Notes: generated by a model not told the origin, from the letters alone. 64,000 nucleotides of DNA from Rhizobium sp. WYCCWR10014 (GCF_001657485.1 NZ_LXFU01000025.1:186001-250000), one strand, 5' to 3'. Shown: positions 9,171-18,284, counted from the first letter of the stretch. Numbers and translations: made by a program.

Positions 9171-9568
9171 ACGTTCCTGGGGCGTCCGTCTCCGGAGCGC
9201 CGGTGTTTCGGCCTGGTTTCCACGCGGGATTTCAGTTCCGCGGCCAATTCCTGGAAGGACGCGTCAAGCACGTCCCTGCGCGCGACAACCACATAGTCGT
9301 GTCCGGGCTGCATTGCAAACCCCGCATGAAGCCGCACCGCCTCTTTCAGGCGGCGGCGCATGCGGTTCCGTTCGACCGCGTTGCCATGTTTTTTGGTGAC
9401 TGTAAAACCGACGCGTGCCTGGCTGTCGGGTTCCTTCCGGTCGAGGACTTCGAGAAGGAAGAGGCCGCCCCGGCGTTTTTCGCCCTCGCGCGCGGCAAGA
9501 AACTGCGGGCGGCTCTTCAGCCGCCCGACAGTGTGTTTCTTCTCACTGATCGTCAATTCGCCCGCCAT
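9167..9568 (-). CDS. rnpA: Ribonuclease P protein component
   Basis: Protein cofactor of RNase P, which trims the 5' ends of tRNA precursors. The 133-residue protein carries the RNR signature [17 protein letters not shown] at residues 63-79 and the conserved [11 protein letters not shown] strand before it. The last 20 or so residues are a basic tail ([15 protein letters not shown]). It lies between rpmH and yidC, the near-universal order, and overlaps the yidC start. Confidence 0.95.
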   Translation of the reverse strand: MAGELTISEKKHTVGRLKSRPQFLAAREGEKRRGGLFLLEVLDRKEPDSQARVGFTVTKKHGNAVERNRMRRRLKEAVRLHAGFAMQPGHDYVVVARRDVLDASFQELAAELKSRVETRPKHRRSGDGRPRNV

Positions 9569-9588
9569 CTCTTACCGGGCAACCCGGC

Positions 9589-9723
9589 TTACGCCGACAG
9601 ACGATTGCGGCCCTGCGCGCGGCGGGCTGCGATGACCTTGCGGCCACCCTTCGTGGACATGCGGGCACGGAAACCGTGGCGACGCTTGCGAACAAGCTTG
9701 GATGGTTGGTAGGTACGCTTCAT
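9589..9723 (-). CDS. rpmH: 50S ribosomal protein L34
   Basis: A 44-residue ribosomal protein. It opens [20 protein letters not shown] and ends in a basic tail ([12 protein letters not shown]), the standard L34 length and composition. It is first in the rpmH-rnpA-yidC operon, and the rnpA ATG follows 21 bp after its stop. It is driven by the promoter at 9835-9863. Confidence 0.96.
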   Translation of the reverse strand: MKRTYQPSKLVRKRRHGFRARMSTKGGRKVIAARRAQGRNRLSA

Positions 9724-9834
9724 TTATTTTAAACACCGCGGAGTGCGGCCCTTCTTGAATTTGCATAATGCAAGGAGCGTTGTTTTTCGAACGGGCGGGG
9801 CCATGAAAGGCTTGAGTGACCGAACGTGCGCGGG

Positions 9835-9863
9835 CTTATAAGGATGAAGCCTGTAAAAGTCAA
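9835..9863 (-). promoter_or_regulatory. Predicted strong sigma-70 promoter of rpmH-rnpA-yidC
   Basis: On the minus strand, TTGACT (9858-9863) is followed by exactly 17 bp and then TATAAG (9835-9840). The start would fall near 9828, leaving a leader of about 105 nt before rpmH. Confidence 0.7.
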
Positions 9864-10130
9864 TTATGCCGGATAATTTCGCCCTGGGCTGCCGGTCCCG
9901 AAAGTAATTTCGCACTCTGGTGTTAAGAAATGAGGCCTGCCCTGAGTGGTTGTAGATTTGCGCCGCGGCAGATCGATCGCCCCGGTTTTCAGGCGTTTAC
10001 GCCGCCCGACCGTATTCGGCATGGATCATTTCCGAAGCCACAATCGTAAATATTAGAAATCTAACTTTAATAAATTTCGCCGATATTCAACGTATCGACT
10101 GGGAATTTGCTTTCCAGGCAGTGGCGTAGC
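9864..10130. other. Gene-free stretch between the rpmH promoter and the chemoreceptor gene
   Basis: No coding signal is seen. The last 100 bp (about 10030-10130) are AT-richer than the surroundings and probably hold the chemoreceptor promoter, but no convincing -35/-10 pair can be named. Confidence 0.4.
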
Positions 10131-10143
10131 TAGGAGCATTGCA

Positions 10144-12141
10144 TTGAAGATCCGGGGCAAAATTAATCTGCTGGTTTGCGTGATGGGCGCGGTCGCACTT
10201 CTGATCGGCGCAACGGCATTGTCCGCCATGCACGAATACAGTCGCAACCTGACGGCTTACGAGCATGCCGCCAGCCGCGCCTATGCCGGCGAACGCCTCA
10301 ACCGTTTCGTCACGGCTGTGGTTATGGAGGCGCGGGGCATCTATGCGGCCAAGACGGTCAAGGATACGCCGAACTTCGCCAAAGGCCTGATGGCCGGTCT
10401 CGACGAGATCGACAAGGTCATCTCGGGCTGGGCGCCGCTCGTTCCCGAGAGCCAGAAGGCCGATTTTGCCAAGCTCGTCGCCCGTGCCGCGGAATTCCGC
10501 ACCTTCCGCACGGAAACGGCCCGCCTCGGCACGGAAGTCGGCCCTGAGGCTGCCGGTCAACAGGGCAACAACGACGCCAATCGCGCCAACCGCAAGGCGT
10601 TCCAGGCGGAAATCGACGCCGTCGTCGCCACCGACAAGGCAGCGCTGGAGACCGTCAATGCCGAGATCGAGAGCTTCCGCTCCTGGGTGCTGATGCTCGT
10701 GCTCAGCATCACCGGCATCGGCATCGCGGTCGGCGTCGGCATGGGCTTCTATATCGGCACCAGCCATCTGAGCCGCCCGATCAAGCGCGTCACCCATGCG
10801 ATCAAGGAAGTCGCCGACGGCAATTTCGACGCCGAGGTCCCGTTTGCCGGCCGTCCGGACGAAATCGGCGAGATGGCCGCAGCGGTTGCGGTCTTCAAGG
10901 CGAACGGCCTCGCCATCAAGCGCTTGAACGCCCAAGAGGCGGCGATGCGCGCCAAGAGCGACGACCTGCAGTCGAGCATGTCGGTCGTCGTGGCTGCGGC
11001 TGCGGCTGGCGATTTCAGCCATCGCATCAGCAAGGACTACGAGGACGATAACCTCAACCAGTTTGCCGGCAACATCAACATGCTTCTGTCGAGCGTCGAT
11101 GCCGGCATCGGCGAGACCCGCCGCGTCATCGCAAGCCTTGCCGAAGGCGATCTCACCCAGACGATGAGCGGCAGCTTCCAGGGCGCCTTCGCTGAACTGC
11201 AGCAGAACGTCAACAATACCTTCGTCACCCTGCAGGCGACGATGCGCGAAGTGCGTGAGACGACGGAGGCGATGAACGGCAACACCGCCGAGCTGCGCAA
11301 TGCCAGCGACGATCTGTCGAAGCGCACCGAGCAGCAGGCCGCCGCCCTCGAAGAGACCTCGGCAGCGCTCGACGAGATCACCGCCGTCGTCCAGAATTCC
11401 ACCGAGCGGGCGCATGAAGCCACCATCATGGTGTCCGAAGCCAAGGAGAATGCCGGCCGCTCCGGTGTCGTCGTGCGCAATGCCGTCGAGGCCATGGGCC
11501 GAATCGAACAGGCCTCGCGCGAAATCAGCCAGATCATCAACGTCATCGATGAGATCGCCTTCCAGACCAACCTGCTGGCGCTGAATGCCGGCGTCGAGGC
11601 GGCACGTGCCGGCGATGCCGGAAAGGGCTTCGCCGTGGTGGCGCAGGAAGTGCGCGAACTCGCCCAGCGTTCGGCAACGGCTGCCAAGGACATCAAGGCG
11701 TTGATCACCAAATCGGGCAACGAGGTGCAGGTTGGCGTCAAGCTCGTCCAGGCGACCGGCGAGGCGCTGGCCGAAATCGGCACCCGCGTCATCGCCATCA
11801 ACGACCATATCCACTCGATCGCCACCGCCGCGACAGAACAGTCGACCGGCCTCAAGGAAGTCAATACCGCCGTCAACCAGATGGACCAGGTGACACAGCA
11901 GAATGCTGCGATGGTGGAAGAGACCTCCGCCGCCACGCACAGGCTTTCGGCCGAAGCCGGTGGACTGGTGCGCCTCATTGCCCGCTTCAAGCTGTCGGAT
12001 GATGCGCCGGCACCTGTGGCGCTTGTCCGCAACGAGCCGCAAAGACCGGTTGCCTCGCCCGCCCGCCGGGCGATCGCCAAGGTCGCCCGCGCCTTCGGCG
12101 GCAATGCGGCCGCAGCCGAGCAGAGCTGGGAAGAGTTTTGA
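10144..12141 (+). CDS. Methyl-accepting chemotaxis protein
   Basis: A 665-residue chemoreceptor. TM1 is at about residues 9-29, followed by a short periplasmic sensor (about 30-178), TM2 at about 179-205, then HAMP-type linkers from 206 to about 320. The methyl-accepting coiled coil follows, with the highly conserved hairpin tip [20 protein letters not shown] near residues 474-493. The C-terminus SWEEF resembles the CheR/CheB-tethering pentapeptide, so this receptor may recruit methyltransferase directly. The start is a TTG preceded by TAGGAG; no in-frame ATG gives a full TM1. The ligand is unknown. It is monocistronic, ending in a strong terminator. Confidence 0.92.
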   Translation: MKIRGKINLLVCVMGAVALLIGATALSAMHEYSRNLTAYEHAASRAYAGERLNRFVTAVVMEARGIYAAKTVKDTPNFAKGLMAGLDEIDKVISGWAPLVPESQKADFAKLVARAAEFRTFRTETARLGTEVGPEAAGQQGNNDANRANRKAFQAEIDAVVATDKAALETVNAEIESFRSWVLMLVLSITGIGIAVGVGMGFYIGTSHLSRPIKRVTHAIKEVADGNFDAEVPFAGRPDEIGEMAAAVAVFKANGLAIKRLNAQEAAMRAKSDDLQSSMSVVVAAAAAGDFSHRISKDYEDDNLNQFAGNINMLLSSVDAGIGETRRVIASLAEGDLTQTMSGSFQGAFAELQQNVNNTFVTLQATMREVRETTEAMNGNTAELRNASDDLSKRTEQQAAALEETSAALDEITAVVQNSTERAHEATIMVSEAKENAGRSGVVVRNAVEAMGRIEQASREISQIINVIDEIAFQTNLLALNAGVEAARAGDAGKGFAVVAQEVRELAQRSATAAKDIKALITKSGNEVQVGVKLVQATGEALAEIGTRVIAINDHIHSIATAATEQSTGLKEVNTAVNQMDQVTQQNAAMVEETSAATHRLSAEAGGLVRLIARFKLSDDAPAPVALVRNEPQRPVASPARRAIAKVARAFGGNAAAAEQSWEEF

Positions 12142-12163
12142 TCCTTCCTATCACACGCCATTC

Positions 12164-12195
12164 TAACGCCGCCTCCGGGCGGCGTTAGTTTTTTC
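12164..12195 (+). terminator. Intrinsic terminator of the chemoreceptor gene
   Basis: TAACGCCGCC (12164-12173) and GGCGGCGTTA (12178-12187) form a perfect 10-bp stem with loop TCCG, followed by GTTTTTT. Confidence 0.9.
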
Positions 12196-12224
12196 TGCCC
12201 GGTCCGTGCCGGGCAAAGACCCCG

Positions 12225-12366
12225 CCCCAACCCCTCCCCACAAGGGGGAGGGGCTTAACCTGTCGCACCGGCGCTTCCCACTTCGTCGTTTCATCCGCGG
12301 AATGGCTGATATTTGCTGCGCGGGCGCCGCAAATTGGTCCCTCCCCCTTGTGGGGAGGGGTTGGGG
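12225..12366. repeat. Repeat element with 28-bp perfect terminal inverted repeats
   Basis: Arms at 12225-12252 and 12339-12366 are exact reverse complements over 28 bp (core CCCCTCCCCACAAGGGGGAG), around an 86-bp centre without coding potential. A second hairpin, TGCCCGG/CCGGGCA (12196-12215), lies just outside. This is the form of a small palindromic or MITE-like intergenic repeat. It lies between a terminator and the sensor-kinase gene. Confidence 0.8.
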
Positions 12367-12507
12367 AGGGGCCTTCCTCCTCTCGGGCGGACGTTTCTTT
12401 GTGACGACATGACGCTGCTCGCAAAGATTTGAAAGCGGAGCATCTTGGTCTAATATAGAGCTCAACGGTAAGGGTGGCCTGGGTGCTGCCGATCGGGCGA
12501 GACCAGA

Positions 12508-14028
12508 ATGCCGATTCAAGATCAGGGCGACAATCCTTCGGCGGAAAACCCGGCGGCCGGCGAGGCCGCCAGGGCGCCGTGCCCGTCTGCCGGCCTGTTC
12601 GGCGGTCTTTCCGGCAAGCTGCTTTGGCTCACCGTCTTCTTTATCATGCTCGCCGAAATCCTGATCTTCTTCCCATCGGTCGCCAGCATGCGAGTACGCT
12701 GGCTGCAGGACAGGCTGAATACGGCCGCTGCCGCCGCCATCGTCATCGATGGGCTGCAGCCGGTCGAACTGCCGCGCGCGCTGCAGAAGGAGACCTTGGA
12801 GGCGACCGGCACCAAGGCGATCGTGCTGCGCAAGGACGGCACCTCGCGGCTCTTGGCGACGACCGATATGCCGACCTCCGTCGACGAGTCCTACGATCTC
12901 ACCGATGTGCCGCCGGTAACGGCGATACGCGACGCGCTCGACACGCTGGTCTTCGGTGGCGGCCGGATGATCCGCGTCTATGGCCCCGTCGGCGAAACCA
13001 ACACCGGCGTCGAGGTGGTGATGAAGGACAGGCAGCTGCGCAGGGCGATGTTGGTCTACTCCCGCAATGTCCTGCTGCTGTCGGTGCTTATCTCGCTGTT
13101 CACGGCGACGCTGATCTTCTTTGCGATCAACCGCATCCTCATCGGCCCGATCCGTCGGCTGACCGGCAGCATGCAGCAATTCTCCTCCGATCCTGACAAC
13201 CCGGCCCATATCTATATCGGCGACGGCGGCCGCGATGAACTGGCGGTCGCCGGCCGCAACCTCACCTCGATGCAGATGGAGCTGCAGAAGACGCTGAAGC
13301 AGCAGAAGAACCTGGCAGCGCTCGGCCTCGCCGTTTCCAAGATCAATCACGACATGCGCAATATCCTGGCCTCTGCGCAGCTGATGTCGGATCGGCTGGT
13401 CGATGTCGATGATCCGATGGTGAAAAGCTTCGCCCCGAAACTGCTGCGCACCATCGATCGCGCCGTCGGTTACACCACCGAGGTGCTGTCCTACGGCAAG
13501 GCGAGCGAATCCGCGCCGCGCCGCCGCCATATCCGCCTGTTGGAACTGACCCAGGACGTCAAGGACATGCTGGGGATCGATCCGCAAAGCGGCATCGAAT
13601 TCGCAGAGCAGATCGGCGCCGAGCTTGAGGTCGATGCCGACGGCGAGCAGCTTTTCCGCGTCATCCACAATCTCTGCCGCAACGCGCTGCAGGCGCTGAC
13701 GTCGCCGGGCGAGGGCGGCCCGGGCTCCGTCAGGCGGATCACCGTCTCCGCCCAGCGCGTCGGCAGCGTCGTCAGCATCACGGTGGATGATACCGGCCCC
13801 GGCATGCCGCTGAAGGCGCGCCAGAACCTTTTTGCCGCCTTCCGCGGCTCCGCCCGTTCCGGCGGCACCGGCCTCGGCCTCACCATCGCCCGCGAGCTGG
13901 TGCTCGCCCATGGCGGCACGATCGCGCTGGTGGAAAAACCGACGGTCGGCACACAGTTCCGCATCGAGATCCCCGATCGCCCGGTTTCGCTGGAGGATTA
14001 CCGCAGCCGGACGCACATCGAAAAGTGA
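12508..14028 (+). CDS. Membrane sensor histidine kinase
   Basis: A 506-residue two-component sensor. TM1 is at about residues 37-56 and TM2 at about 188-207, enclosing a periplasmic domain of about 130 residues. A HAMP segment follows TM2 (INRILIGPIRRLTGSM). The H-box is SKINHDMRNILASAQ with the phosphoacceptor His near 281. The N box is NLCRNALQAL near 388, then G boxes DDTGPGMP (about 428) and GGTGLGLTIA (about 453). No response regulator is adjacent, so it is an orphan kinase in this window. The stimulus is unknown. A weak N-terminal Pro/Ala-rich cytoplasmic stretch precedes TM1. Confidence 0.9.
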   Translation: MPIQDQGDNPSAENPAAGEAARAPCPSAGLFGGLSGKLLWLTVFFIMLAEILIFFPSVASMRVRWLQDRLNTAAAAAIVIDGLQPVELPRALQKETLEATGTKAIVLRKDGTSRLLATTDMPTSVDESYDLTDVPPVTAIRDALDTLVFGGGRMIRVYGPVGETNTGVEVVMKDRQLRRAMLVYSRNVLLLSVLISLFTATLIFFAINRILIGPIRRLTGSMQQFSSDPDNPAHIYIGDGGRDELAVAGRNLTSMQMELQKTLKQQKNLAALGLAVSKINHDMRNILASAQLMSDRLVDVDDPMVKSFAPKLLRTIDRAVGYTTEVLSYGKASESAPRRRHIRLLELTQDVKDMLGIDPQSGIEFAEQIGAELEVDADGEQLFRVIHNLCRNALQALTSPGEGGPGSVRRITVSAQRVGSVVSITVDDTGPGMPLKARQNLFAAFRGSARSGGTGLGLTIARELVLAHGGTIALVEKPTVGTQFRIEIPDRPVSLEDYRSRTHIEK

Positions 14029-14150
14029 CGGGGTTTCCCAAGGCGCGGCTGCTGGCAGACAAAGACGCGATTTTTTCAGAAATGCTCTTGCATTGTCCCG
14101 AAGGACGTTTTAGAGGATCGCCACGCAAGCGGCACCGCCGCATTTTGCAC

Positions 14151-14227
14151 GCACCCGTAGCTCAGCTGGATAGAGCACCAGACTACGAATCTGGGGGTCA
14201 GGAGTTCGAATCTCTTCGGGTGCGCCA
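14151..14227 (+). tRNA. tRNA-Arg (anticodon ACG)
   Basis: A 77-nt cloverleaf. Acceptor GCACCCG pairs with CGGGTGC, discriminator G, and CCA is encoded. The D arm is GCTCAGCTGGATAGAGC. The anticodon stem is CCAGA/TCTGG with loop CTACGAA, giving ACG. The T arm is GGAGTTCGAATCTC-like. ACG decodes CGN Arg codons through A34-to-inosine editing. The 3' end of tRNA genes is a common integration site, and the recombinase remnant just downstream fits that. Confidence 0.97.
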
Positions 14228-14359
14228 TTTTTCCCCACAATTCATCGCCACCGGCGATTTTCCGCATACCGCGAAGCTTGGAGTTCCGTCCCAGGACGCG
14301 TGATACCCCCGCCCGCCTGACCCATACTTTTTTGCCGCCCGAATGCCGACCGGTCGCGA

Positions 14360-14635
14360 CTATCGACCCTCTGGGGCTGGCAACGGTAGGATCGCCGCCC
14401 GGAAATTTAAAGCACCTACAATGATATAGCGGTGCCCCGTGTCATCTCGTCCGGCGCGCCATTTCCATATAAAGCTGTGCACTCTTGCTGCAGCCGCTCC
14501 CCTCATCACCAAACGCTCCAGAACGTCCCGCCTTCCGAGGATGCGGATTCCATCGTCATCGACTTCGACATAATCGATAACGGAGCGAAGTAGGCGGGGC
14601 GGAAAGGTATCAGCCCTTGCGTTATGCCGTCGCCA
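14360..14635 (-). pseudogene. C-terminal remnant of a serine site-specific recombinase
   Basis: One minus-strand frame, from an in-frame stop at 14636-14638 to a TAG at 14360-14362, reads LLRSVIDYVEVDDDGIRILG, then RRDVLERLVMRGA, then VHSFIWKWRAGRDDTGHRYI. That pattern of a VDxVEVDDxxIRI strand and a closing SFxxKWRAGxD is the C-terminal end of the large serine recombinases common in Rhizobiales. There is no start codon, catalytic domain or zinc-ribbon upstream, so it is a decayed fragment. It lies 133 bp from the 3' end of tRNA-Arg and points to an old integrated element. The identification rests on recalled family pattern, not on a search. Confidence 0.6.
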
Positions 14636-14834
14636 TCATCGGTGAGGCGACGGGACGGCTCTGGGCGAAGTCGGGGCCGGCGGATTGCCAACTGACGGAC
14701 CGTCTCAATATTCACGCATTTATGAGCTGTATTGATTACCGCTTCCCGAACTGCAGGACTAGTCTGAATGATCGCTGCACACCAATTGTTAGCTGTGTCG
14801 GCCGTGTGCCAAGCCACTCCGTTGGGAGGCTGAA
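14636..14834. other. Gene-free stretch between recombinase remnant and cyclase gene
   Basis: A minus-strand open frame crosses this stretch (14506-14856) but overlaps the cyclase start and has no family character. No promoter is clear. The bases before 14835 (CCGTTGGGAGGC) supply the ribosome-binding site of the cyclase. Confidence 0.4.
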
Positions 14835-16706
14835 ATGCAACGCAAGCTCGCGGCAATCATGGCCGCTGATATCGTCGGCTATAGCCGGCTGATGGCTGAG
14901 GACGAGTCTTCCACCTATGCTGAGCTGCGCACCGTTTTTGACCACCTGATCGCCCCCACTGTCGCGCGCCATGGCGGAACCACCTTCAAAACGACGGGTG
15001 ACGGCTTCCTTGCGATGTTCCCGAGCGTCAACGAGGCCGTTGATGCGGCACTTGCCATCCAGCAAGGTTTTGACGACGGGCCTTTCAAGCTGCGTATCGG
15101 CATCAACCTCGGTGATGTCATCGAGGATAATGGCGATGTCTATGGGGATGGGGTGAACGTCGCGGCCCGGCTTGAGACCATGACCGAGCCCGGCCAGATA
15201 TTCGTCAGCGGCGCCGTGGTGATGGCCGCCGAGCGCAACCGCGGCGATCTGTTCGCCCGAGTCGGCCGCAGGCGCGCCAAGAATATTCCCGAGCTGCTTG
15301 AAGTGTACCGCGTAAAGCGGGCGGGCTCTCCCTTGTCGATCTGGCAGCAAGTGCCACATGTCCTGCGCTGCAGCGCGGCGCGCTGGTCTTATGGCGTTGC
15401 AGCCATCGCTCTCATTCTCATCGGCACCCAGATTTCACCTCTTCCGCTGGCAGCGATGGTGAGCGGCATCCCGACTGCACTCTCTCTGGACCAGACCCGT
15501 CGCGACCCCAGGCCCTCGATCGCCGTCATGCCGTTCGCAACCATGAGCGGCAGCGGTAACCAGCCTTACTTTGCGGACGGACTGACCGAGGACGTGACCA
15601 CGGCGCTCGCTCGTAATCCCGAGCTTCAGGTCATCGCCCGCGATTCCACCTATGCCGCGCGCGGTCAGGAGACGGATGTACGTAAGCTCGCGGCAAAGCT
15701 TGGCGTTGATTACGTGGTTGAAGGCAGCGCGCGCCGGGAAGGCGACCAGCTCCGCGTTTCGGCGCAGCTCATTGATGTGGGCACGGGCGCGCACTTATGG
15801 TCGCGTAGCTTCGACAAGAAGGTTGCTGATGTTTTCACCGTCCAGAGCGAGCTCACCACGGAAATCGTCGCGCAACTCGCGCCCTATATCGGCCGAAGCG
15901 AAGCGGCAGCGGCGGCGCTGCGGCCGACGGATAGTCTGCAGGCCTATGATCTCGTCTTGCAGGCCCGCGACCGTTACCGGCACGGCGCCACTGATCGTAG
16001 CGCTATTCTCGATGCCCGTGGCCTGTATCAGCGCGCCGTGGAAATGGACCCGGCTTACGCCGCAGCCCGCGCTGGTCTTGCGTTGACCTATATCGGCGAA
16101 GTGGCGCAAAGGTCCGGCGGTCAGGCCACCGCGCCCGAGCTGGATTTGGGTCTCAGTGAGGCGCGGCAGGCCGTGCGGCTCGATCCCAATCTCGGTTTTG
16201 GATATCAGGTAATCAGTTTCGGACTTGCATTGCAGGCGGACTATTCCGGCGGACTTCAGGCGGCGCAGCGTGCGGTCGAACTGAACCCCAACGATCCCGA
16301 CAGTATGATTGCGCTGGCCAAAGCGCAGGTCCGGTTCGGAGACTATCCGGACGCTGTCGCCAATGCGGAGCGGGCGCGCCGACTGCACCCCATGGCGCCG
16401 GAATACTATGCCTATGTGCATGGTCAGGCGCTTTATGCCGATGGCCGCCGCGAAGAGGCGGCCACGGTCATCAGCGAGTGTCTTGTCAGAGCGCCCCGCG
16501 ATGCGAATTGCCTTCTCATCCAAGCCGCGTTGCAGGGTGGAAGCGGAGAGCTTGAAAAGGCGCAGGCTACCATGGCGAGCCTTGTTGGAGCCCATCCGAC
16601 ATTCTCGCTGGAAGCGGAAAGGGCTTATCGCCGGTTCGGCGACAAGCCCTTGATGGAAGAGTTCCTGCAGGACCTGGCGAGAGCCAAAGCCCCGGAGACG
16701 GCTTGA
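14835..16706 (+). CDS. Class III adenylate/guanylate cyclase with TolB-like domain and TPR repeats
   Basis: A 623-residue protein that probably makes cAMP (or cGMP). Residues 1-165 are a class III cyclase domain: MAADIVGYSRLM carries metal-binding Asp12 and KTTGDGFLAMF carries Asp56, with GDVYGDGVNVAARLE as the later conserved block. A probable membrane segment lies at about 184-204. Residues about 225-340 form a TolB/FlgO-like domain (SIAVMPFATMSGSGNQPYFA, LGVDYVVEGSARREGDQLRV). The rest, about 350-620, is tetratricopeptide repeats. GGGAGG precedes the ATG. Rhizobia carry many such fusions of unknown signal. It is alone on its strand, inside the region after tRNA-Arg. Confidence 0.88.
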   Translation: MQRKLAAIMAADIVGYSRLMAEDESSTYAELRTVFDHLIAPTVARHGGTTFKTTGDGFLAMFPSVNEAVDAALAIQQGFDDGPFKLRIGINLGDVIEDNGDVYGDGVNVAARLETMTEPGQIFVSGAVVMAAERNRGDLFARVGRRRAKNIPELLEVYRVKRAGSPLSIWQQVPHVLRCSAARWSYGVAAIALILIGTQISPLPLAAMVSGIPTALSLDQTRRDPRPSIAVMPFATMSGSGNQPYFADGLTEDVTTALARNPELQVIARDSTYAARGQETDVRKLAAKLGVDYVVEGSARREGDQLRVSAQLIDVGTGAHLWSRSFDKKVADVFTVQSELTTEIVAQLAPYIGRSEAAAAALRPTDSLQAYDLVLQARDRYRHGATDRSAILDARGLYQRAVEMDPAYAAARAGLALTYIGEVAQRSGGQATAPELDLGLSEARQAVRLDPNLGFGYQVISFGLALQADYSGGLQAAQRAVELNPNDPDSMIALAKAQVRFGDYPDAVANAERARRLHPMAPEYYAYVHGQALYADGRREEAATVISECLVRAPRDANCLLIQAALQGGSGELEKAQATMASLVGAHPTFSLEAERAYRRFGDKPLMEEFLQDLARAKAPETA

Positions 16707-16728
16707 CGTTTCTGTCTGCGTCGCGGTT

Positions 16729-16923
16729 TTAGAATGATCCGTCCGTGGACTTGGACAGCTCTTTATAGGCATGCAGCTCAGCGAGGCGCTGCTCCAGAAC
16801 AGAGACCATCGCTGATATGGCATCACCGCTCGCCATCAACTGCTTCGGCGGGTTCGCCACGTCGGCAAGCTTCACAGGGACTTCACCGAGCTTGACCGGG
16901 TCGCCGCCAAATAGGCGCCGCAT
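16729..16923 (-). CDS. Possible small protein downstream of DUF982 gene
   Basis: A 64-residue frame, MRRLFGGDPVKLGEVPVKLA, with a C-terminal helix SAMVSVLEQRLAELHAYKEL. It begins 12 bp after the stop of the DUF982 gene, which suggests a two-gene operon, but its ribosome-binding site is weak. Nothing about function is recognised. The open frame continues upstream through the DUF982 gene in another frame, and that extension is rejected. Confidence 0.4.
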   Translation of the reverse strand: MRRLFGGDPVKLGEVPVKLADVANPPKQLMASGDAISAMVSVLEQRLAELHAYKELSKSTDGSF

Positions 16924-16934
16924 GGGTCGTGGCC

Positions 16935-17180
16935 TTATTCCTTGATCGGGATTCCGGCTTCGATCGCAGCATCGATGAACGCCTGCCGCGCCTCCTCCCG
17001 GTTTCGTTTGCCCGCCATGACATCGGCGCAAACCGCACAGGCCTTGTCCAAGGCAGGCCCCTCTTCGGTCGGCCAGTCTTCGACCAGTGCCCATGTTGCG
17101 GCCTGGGTCGTCTGGATCACCACCCACTGATCCGGGCCCTCAAGGGCGATCGTCACCGGCTTCTTCCAAATGGTTTGCAT
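16935..17180 (-). CDS. DUF982 domain protein
   Basis: An 81-residue protein that matches the DUF982 pattern seen in many copies in rhizobia: KPVTIALEGPDQWVVIQTTQ, then AATWALVEDWPTEEGPALDK, a Cys-containing helix (ACAVCADVM) and the closing ARQAFIDAAIEAGI. It fills the whole domain. The function of DUF982 is unknown; copies are often in accessory or plasmid regions, as here. Confidence 0.82.
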   Translation of the reverse strand: MQTIWKKPVTIALEGPDQWVVIQTTQAATWALVEDWPTEEGPALDKACAVCADVMAGKRNREEARQAFIDAAIEAGIPIKE

Positions 17181-17351
17181 GATCTCAGGATCTCCGCTGC
17201 GTGGTCTCTGTAAGGCTGCTCACATAGCGCGGTTGATCCAGTGTGGCGAGGCGAGGGGATGAACGAGATACATTTCTTAAACAGTGAACTGCTGGGATAT
17301 GCTTTCGAAAGGGGTTTCGTGCCGCCGTTTTGCGCGCTTATGCGGAGCCTC

Positions 17352-17873
17352 TTAGAATTCCTGCACGAATTCACACGCCAGCAAGGTTTTGCCTGGCAGG
17401 GCGTTGCCTTGGCGGGCAATGATAGAGACCTTTCCAGGCCCGGCCATTCCGGGTTCCGGCTGCAGATCTGCCGGCAGCTCGCGCGAATAGCCCTTGGTGG
17501 CTGTGCCGAGCAGATCGGAGGTCTCCGGCTTCAAACCGTATTTCGCGGCCAGATCGTCGGCGCGTTCGCCCTCGATCAAGACGCCAACAGCGTTGTTAGC
17601 AAAGAAAATCTCGGTCGACTTAAAGCCGTCGCGGCCTATCTGGTTCGGGAGTTTGTAGATCGCCGCGCCCAAAGACGACGTGTCCGGCTTGGCCAGAGCT
17701 TCCACGACATCATAGATCTTCATTGCCGATGTCATCGTATAGGGTGGCTTGCATAGGGCTGCGTCAAAGAACTTGTCATTGGCCGAATCGGCAAGAACCT
17801 GTCCGGCCTGAAATGCCGCAAAAGCGACGCACGCAGAGAAGGCGGCGTAACGAATGAATTTGGCGTTGTGCAT
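17352..17873 (-). CDS. Exported hypothetical protein
   Basis: A 173-residue protein with a signal peptide (MHNAKFIRYAAFSACVAFAA, then FQAGQVLADS; cleavage probably after residue 28). The mature part has a conserved-looking start DKFFDAALCKPPYTMTSAMK, two cysteines about 110 residues apart (the second in LLACEFVQEF) that could form a disulfide, and no transmembrane helix. No known domain is recognised. It stands alone on the minus strand in the accessory region; a plus-strand frame at 17241 is a shadow. Confidence 0.65.
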   Translation of the reverse strand: MHNAKFIRYAAFSACVAFAAFQAGQVLADSANDKFFDAALCKPPYTMTSAMKIYDVVEALAKPDTSSLGAAIYKLPNQIGRDGFKSTEIFFANNAVGVLIEGERADDLAAKYGLKPETSDLLGTATKGYSRELPADLQPEPGMAGPGKVSIIARQGNALPGKTLLACEFVQEF

Positions 17874-18074
17874 GAAACATTCCCGAGAAAGTGGCTCTAG
17901 CGGATTCGTGTGTACGAGTTCGAATGACTAGGGGATTCGAGGTAATTATGCTACCCAAAGTTTAATCTCTCAGATCCACTCTTCTCTTCCGTCTGGCCGT
18001 GCTGATGGGTAGGATGAGTGGTATCGGACGCGGAGACGGAGATATCGCAGCGCCGATCCGAAGGCGGGAAAGTC

Positions 18075-18257
18075 ATGATCGCAGCCTATATCGATGAAAT
18101 CATCATGTTTTGCGCCGGCCTATGGATGACATCAGTCGGCTTTGGTTATCTGCCATACCCAGGCAAGCCGGCCAGCCGGCCGCCGGTGGTTCGCCAGTTC
18201 AAGTGGATGGGTCCCTTGCTGCTCGCGATCGCCATCATTCTGGCGGCTGCCTCATAG
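18075..18257 (+). CDS. Small membrane protein, two helices
   Basis: A 60-residue protein, MIAAYIDEIIMFCAGLWMTS. Hydrophobic segments lie at about 8-25 and 44-60 (MGPLLLAIAIILAAAS), joined by a Pro/Arg-rich loop. AAGGCGGGAAAG before the ATG at 18075 decides the start over the upstream frame from 18018. It is followed 27 bp later by a zinc-ribbon gene and the two may be co-transcribed. Function unknown. Confidence 0.6.
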   Translation: MIAAYIDEIIMFCAGLWMTSVGFGYLPYPGKPASRPPVVRQFKWMGPLLLAIAIILAAAS

Positions 18258-18284
18258 GCCGCGTGCGCAGGCTGGAGTGAAGCA

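Noticed and set aside
10087..12042. A minus-strand open frame of 651 codons
   Set aside because: Fully antisense to the chemoreceptor gene, whose signalling-domain motifs are unmistakable.
12163..14016. A minus-strand open frame of 617 codons
   Set aside because: Antisense to the sensor kinase with clear H, N and G boxes; the frame also runs through a 28-bp inverted repeat and a terminator.
14506..14856. Minus-strand frame containing AVREAVINTAHKC, reminiscent of a histidine-kinase ATPase N box
   Set aside because: The resemblance is short and the following residues do not continue the family. The frame overlaps the cyclase start, and another frame of the same strand gives a better match to a recombinase C-terminus.
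17915..17935. GAGTTCGAAT near 17921 as a possible att copy of the tRNA-Arg 3' region
   Set aside because: Only 10 bases match and the rest of the tRNA 3' end (CTCTTCGGGTGCGCCA) is absent, so chance is adequate.
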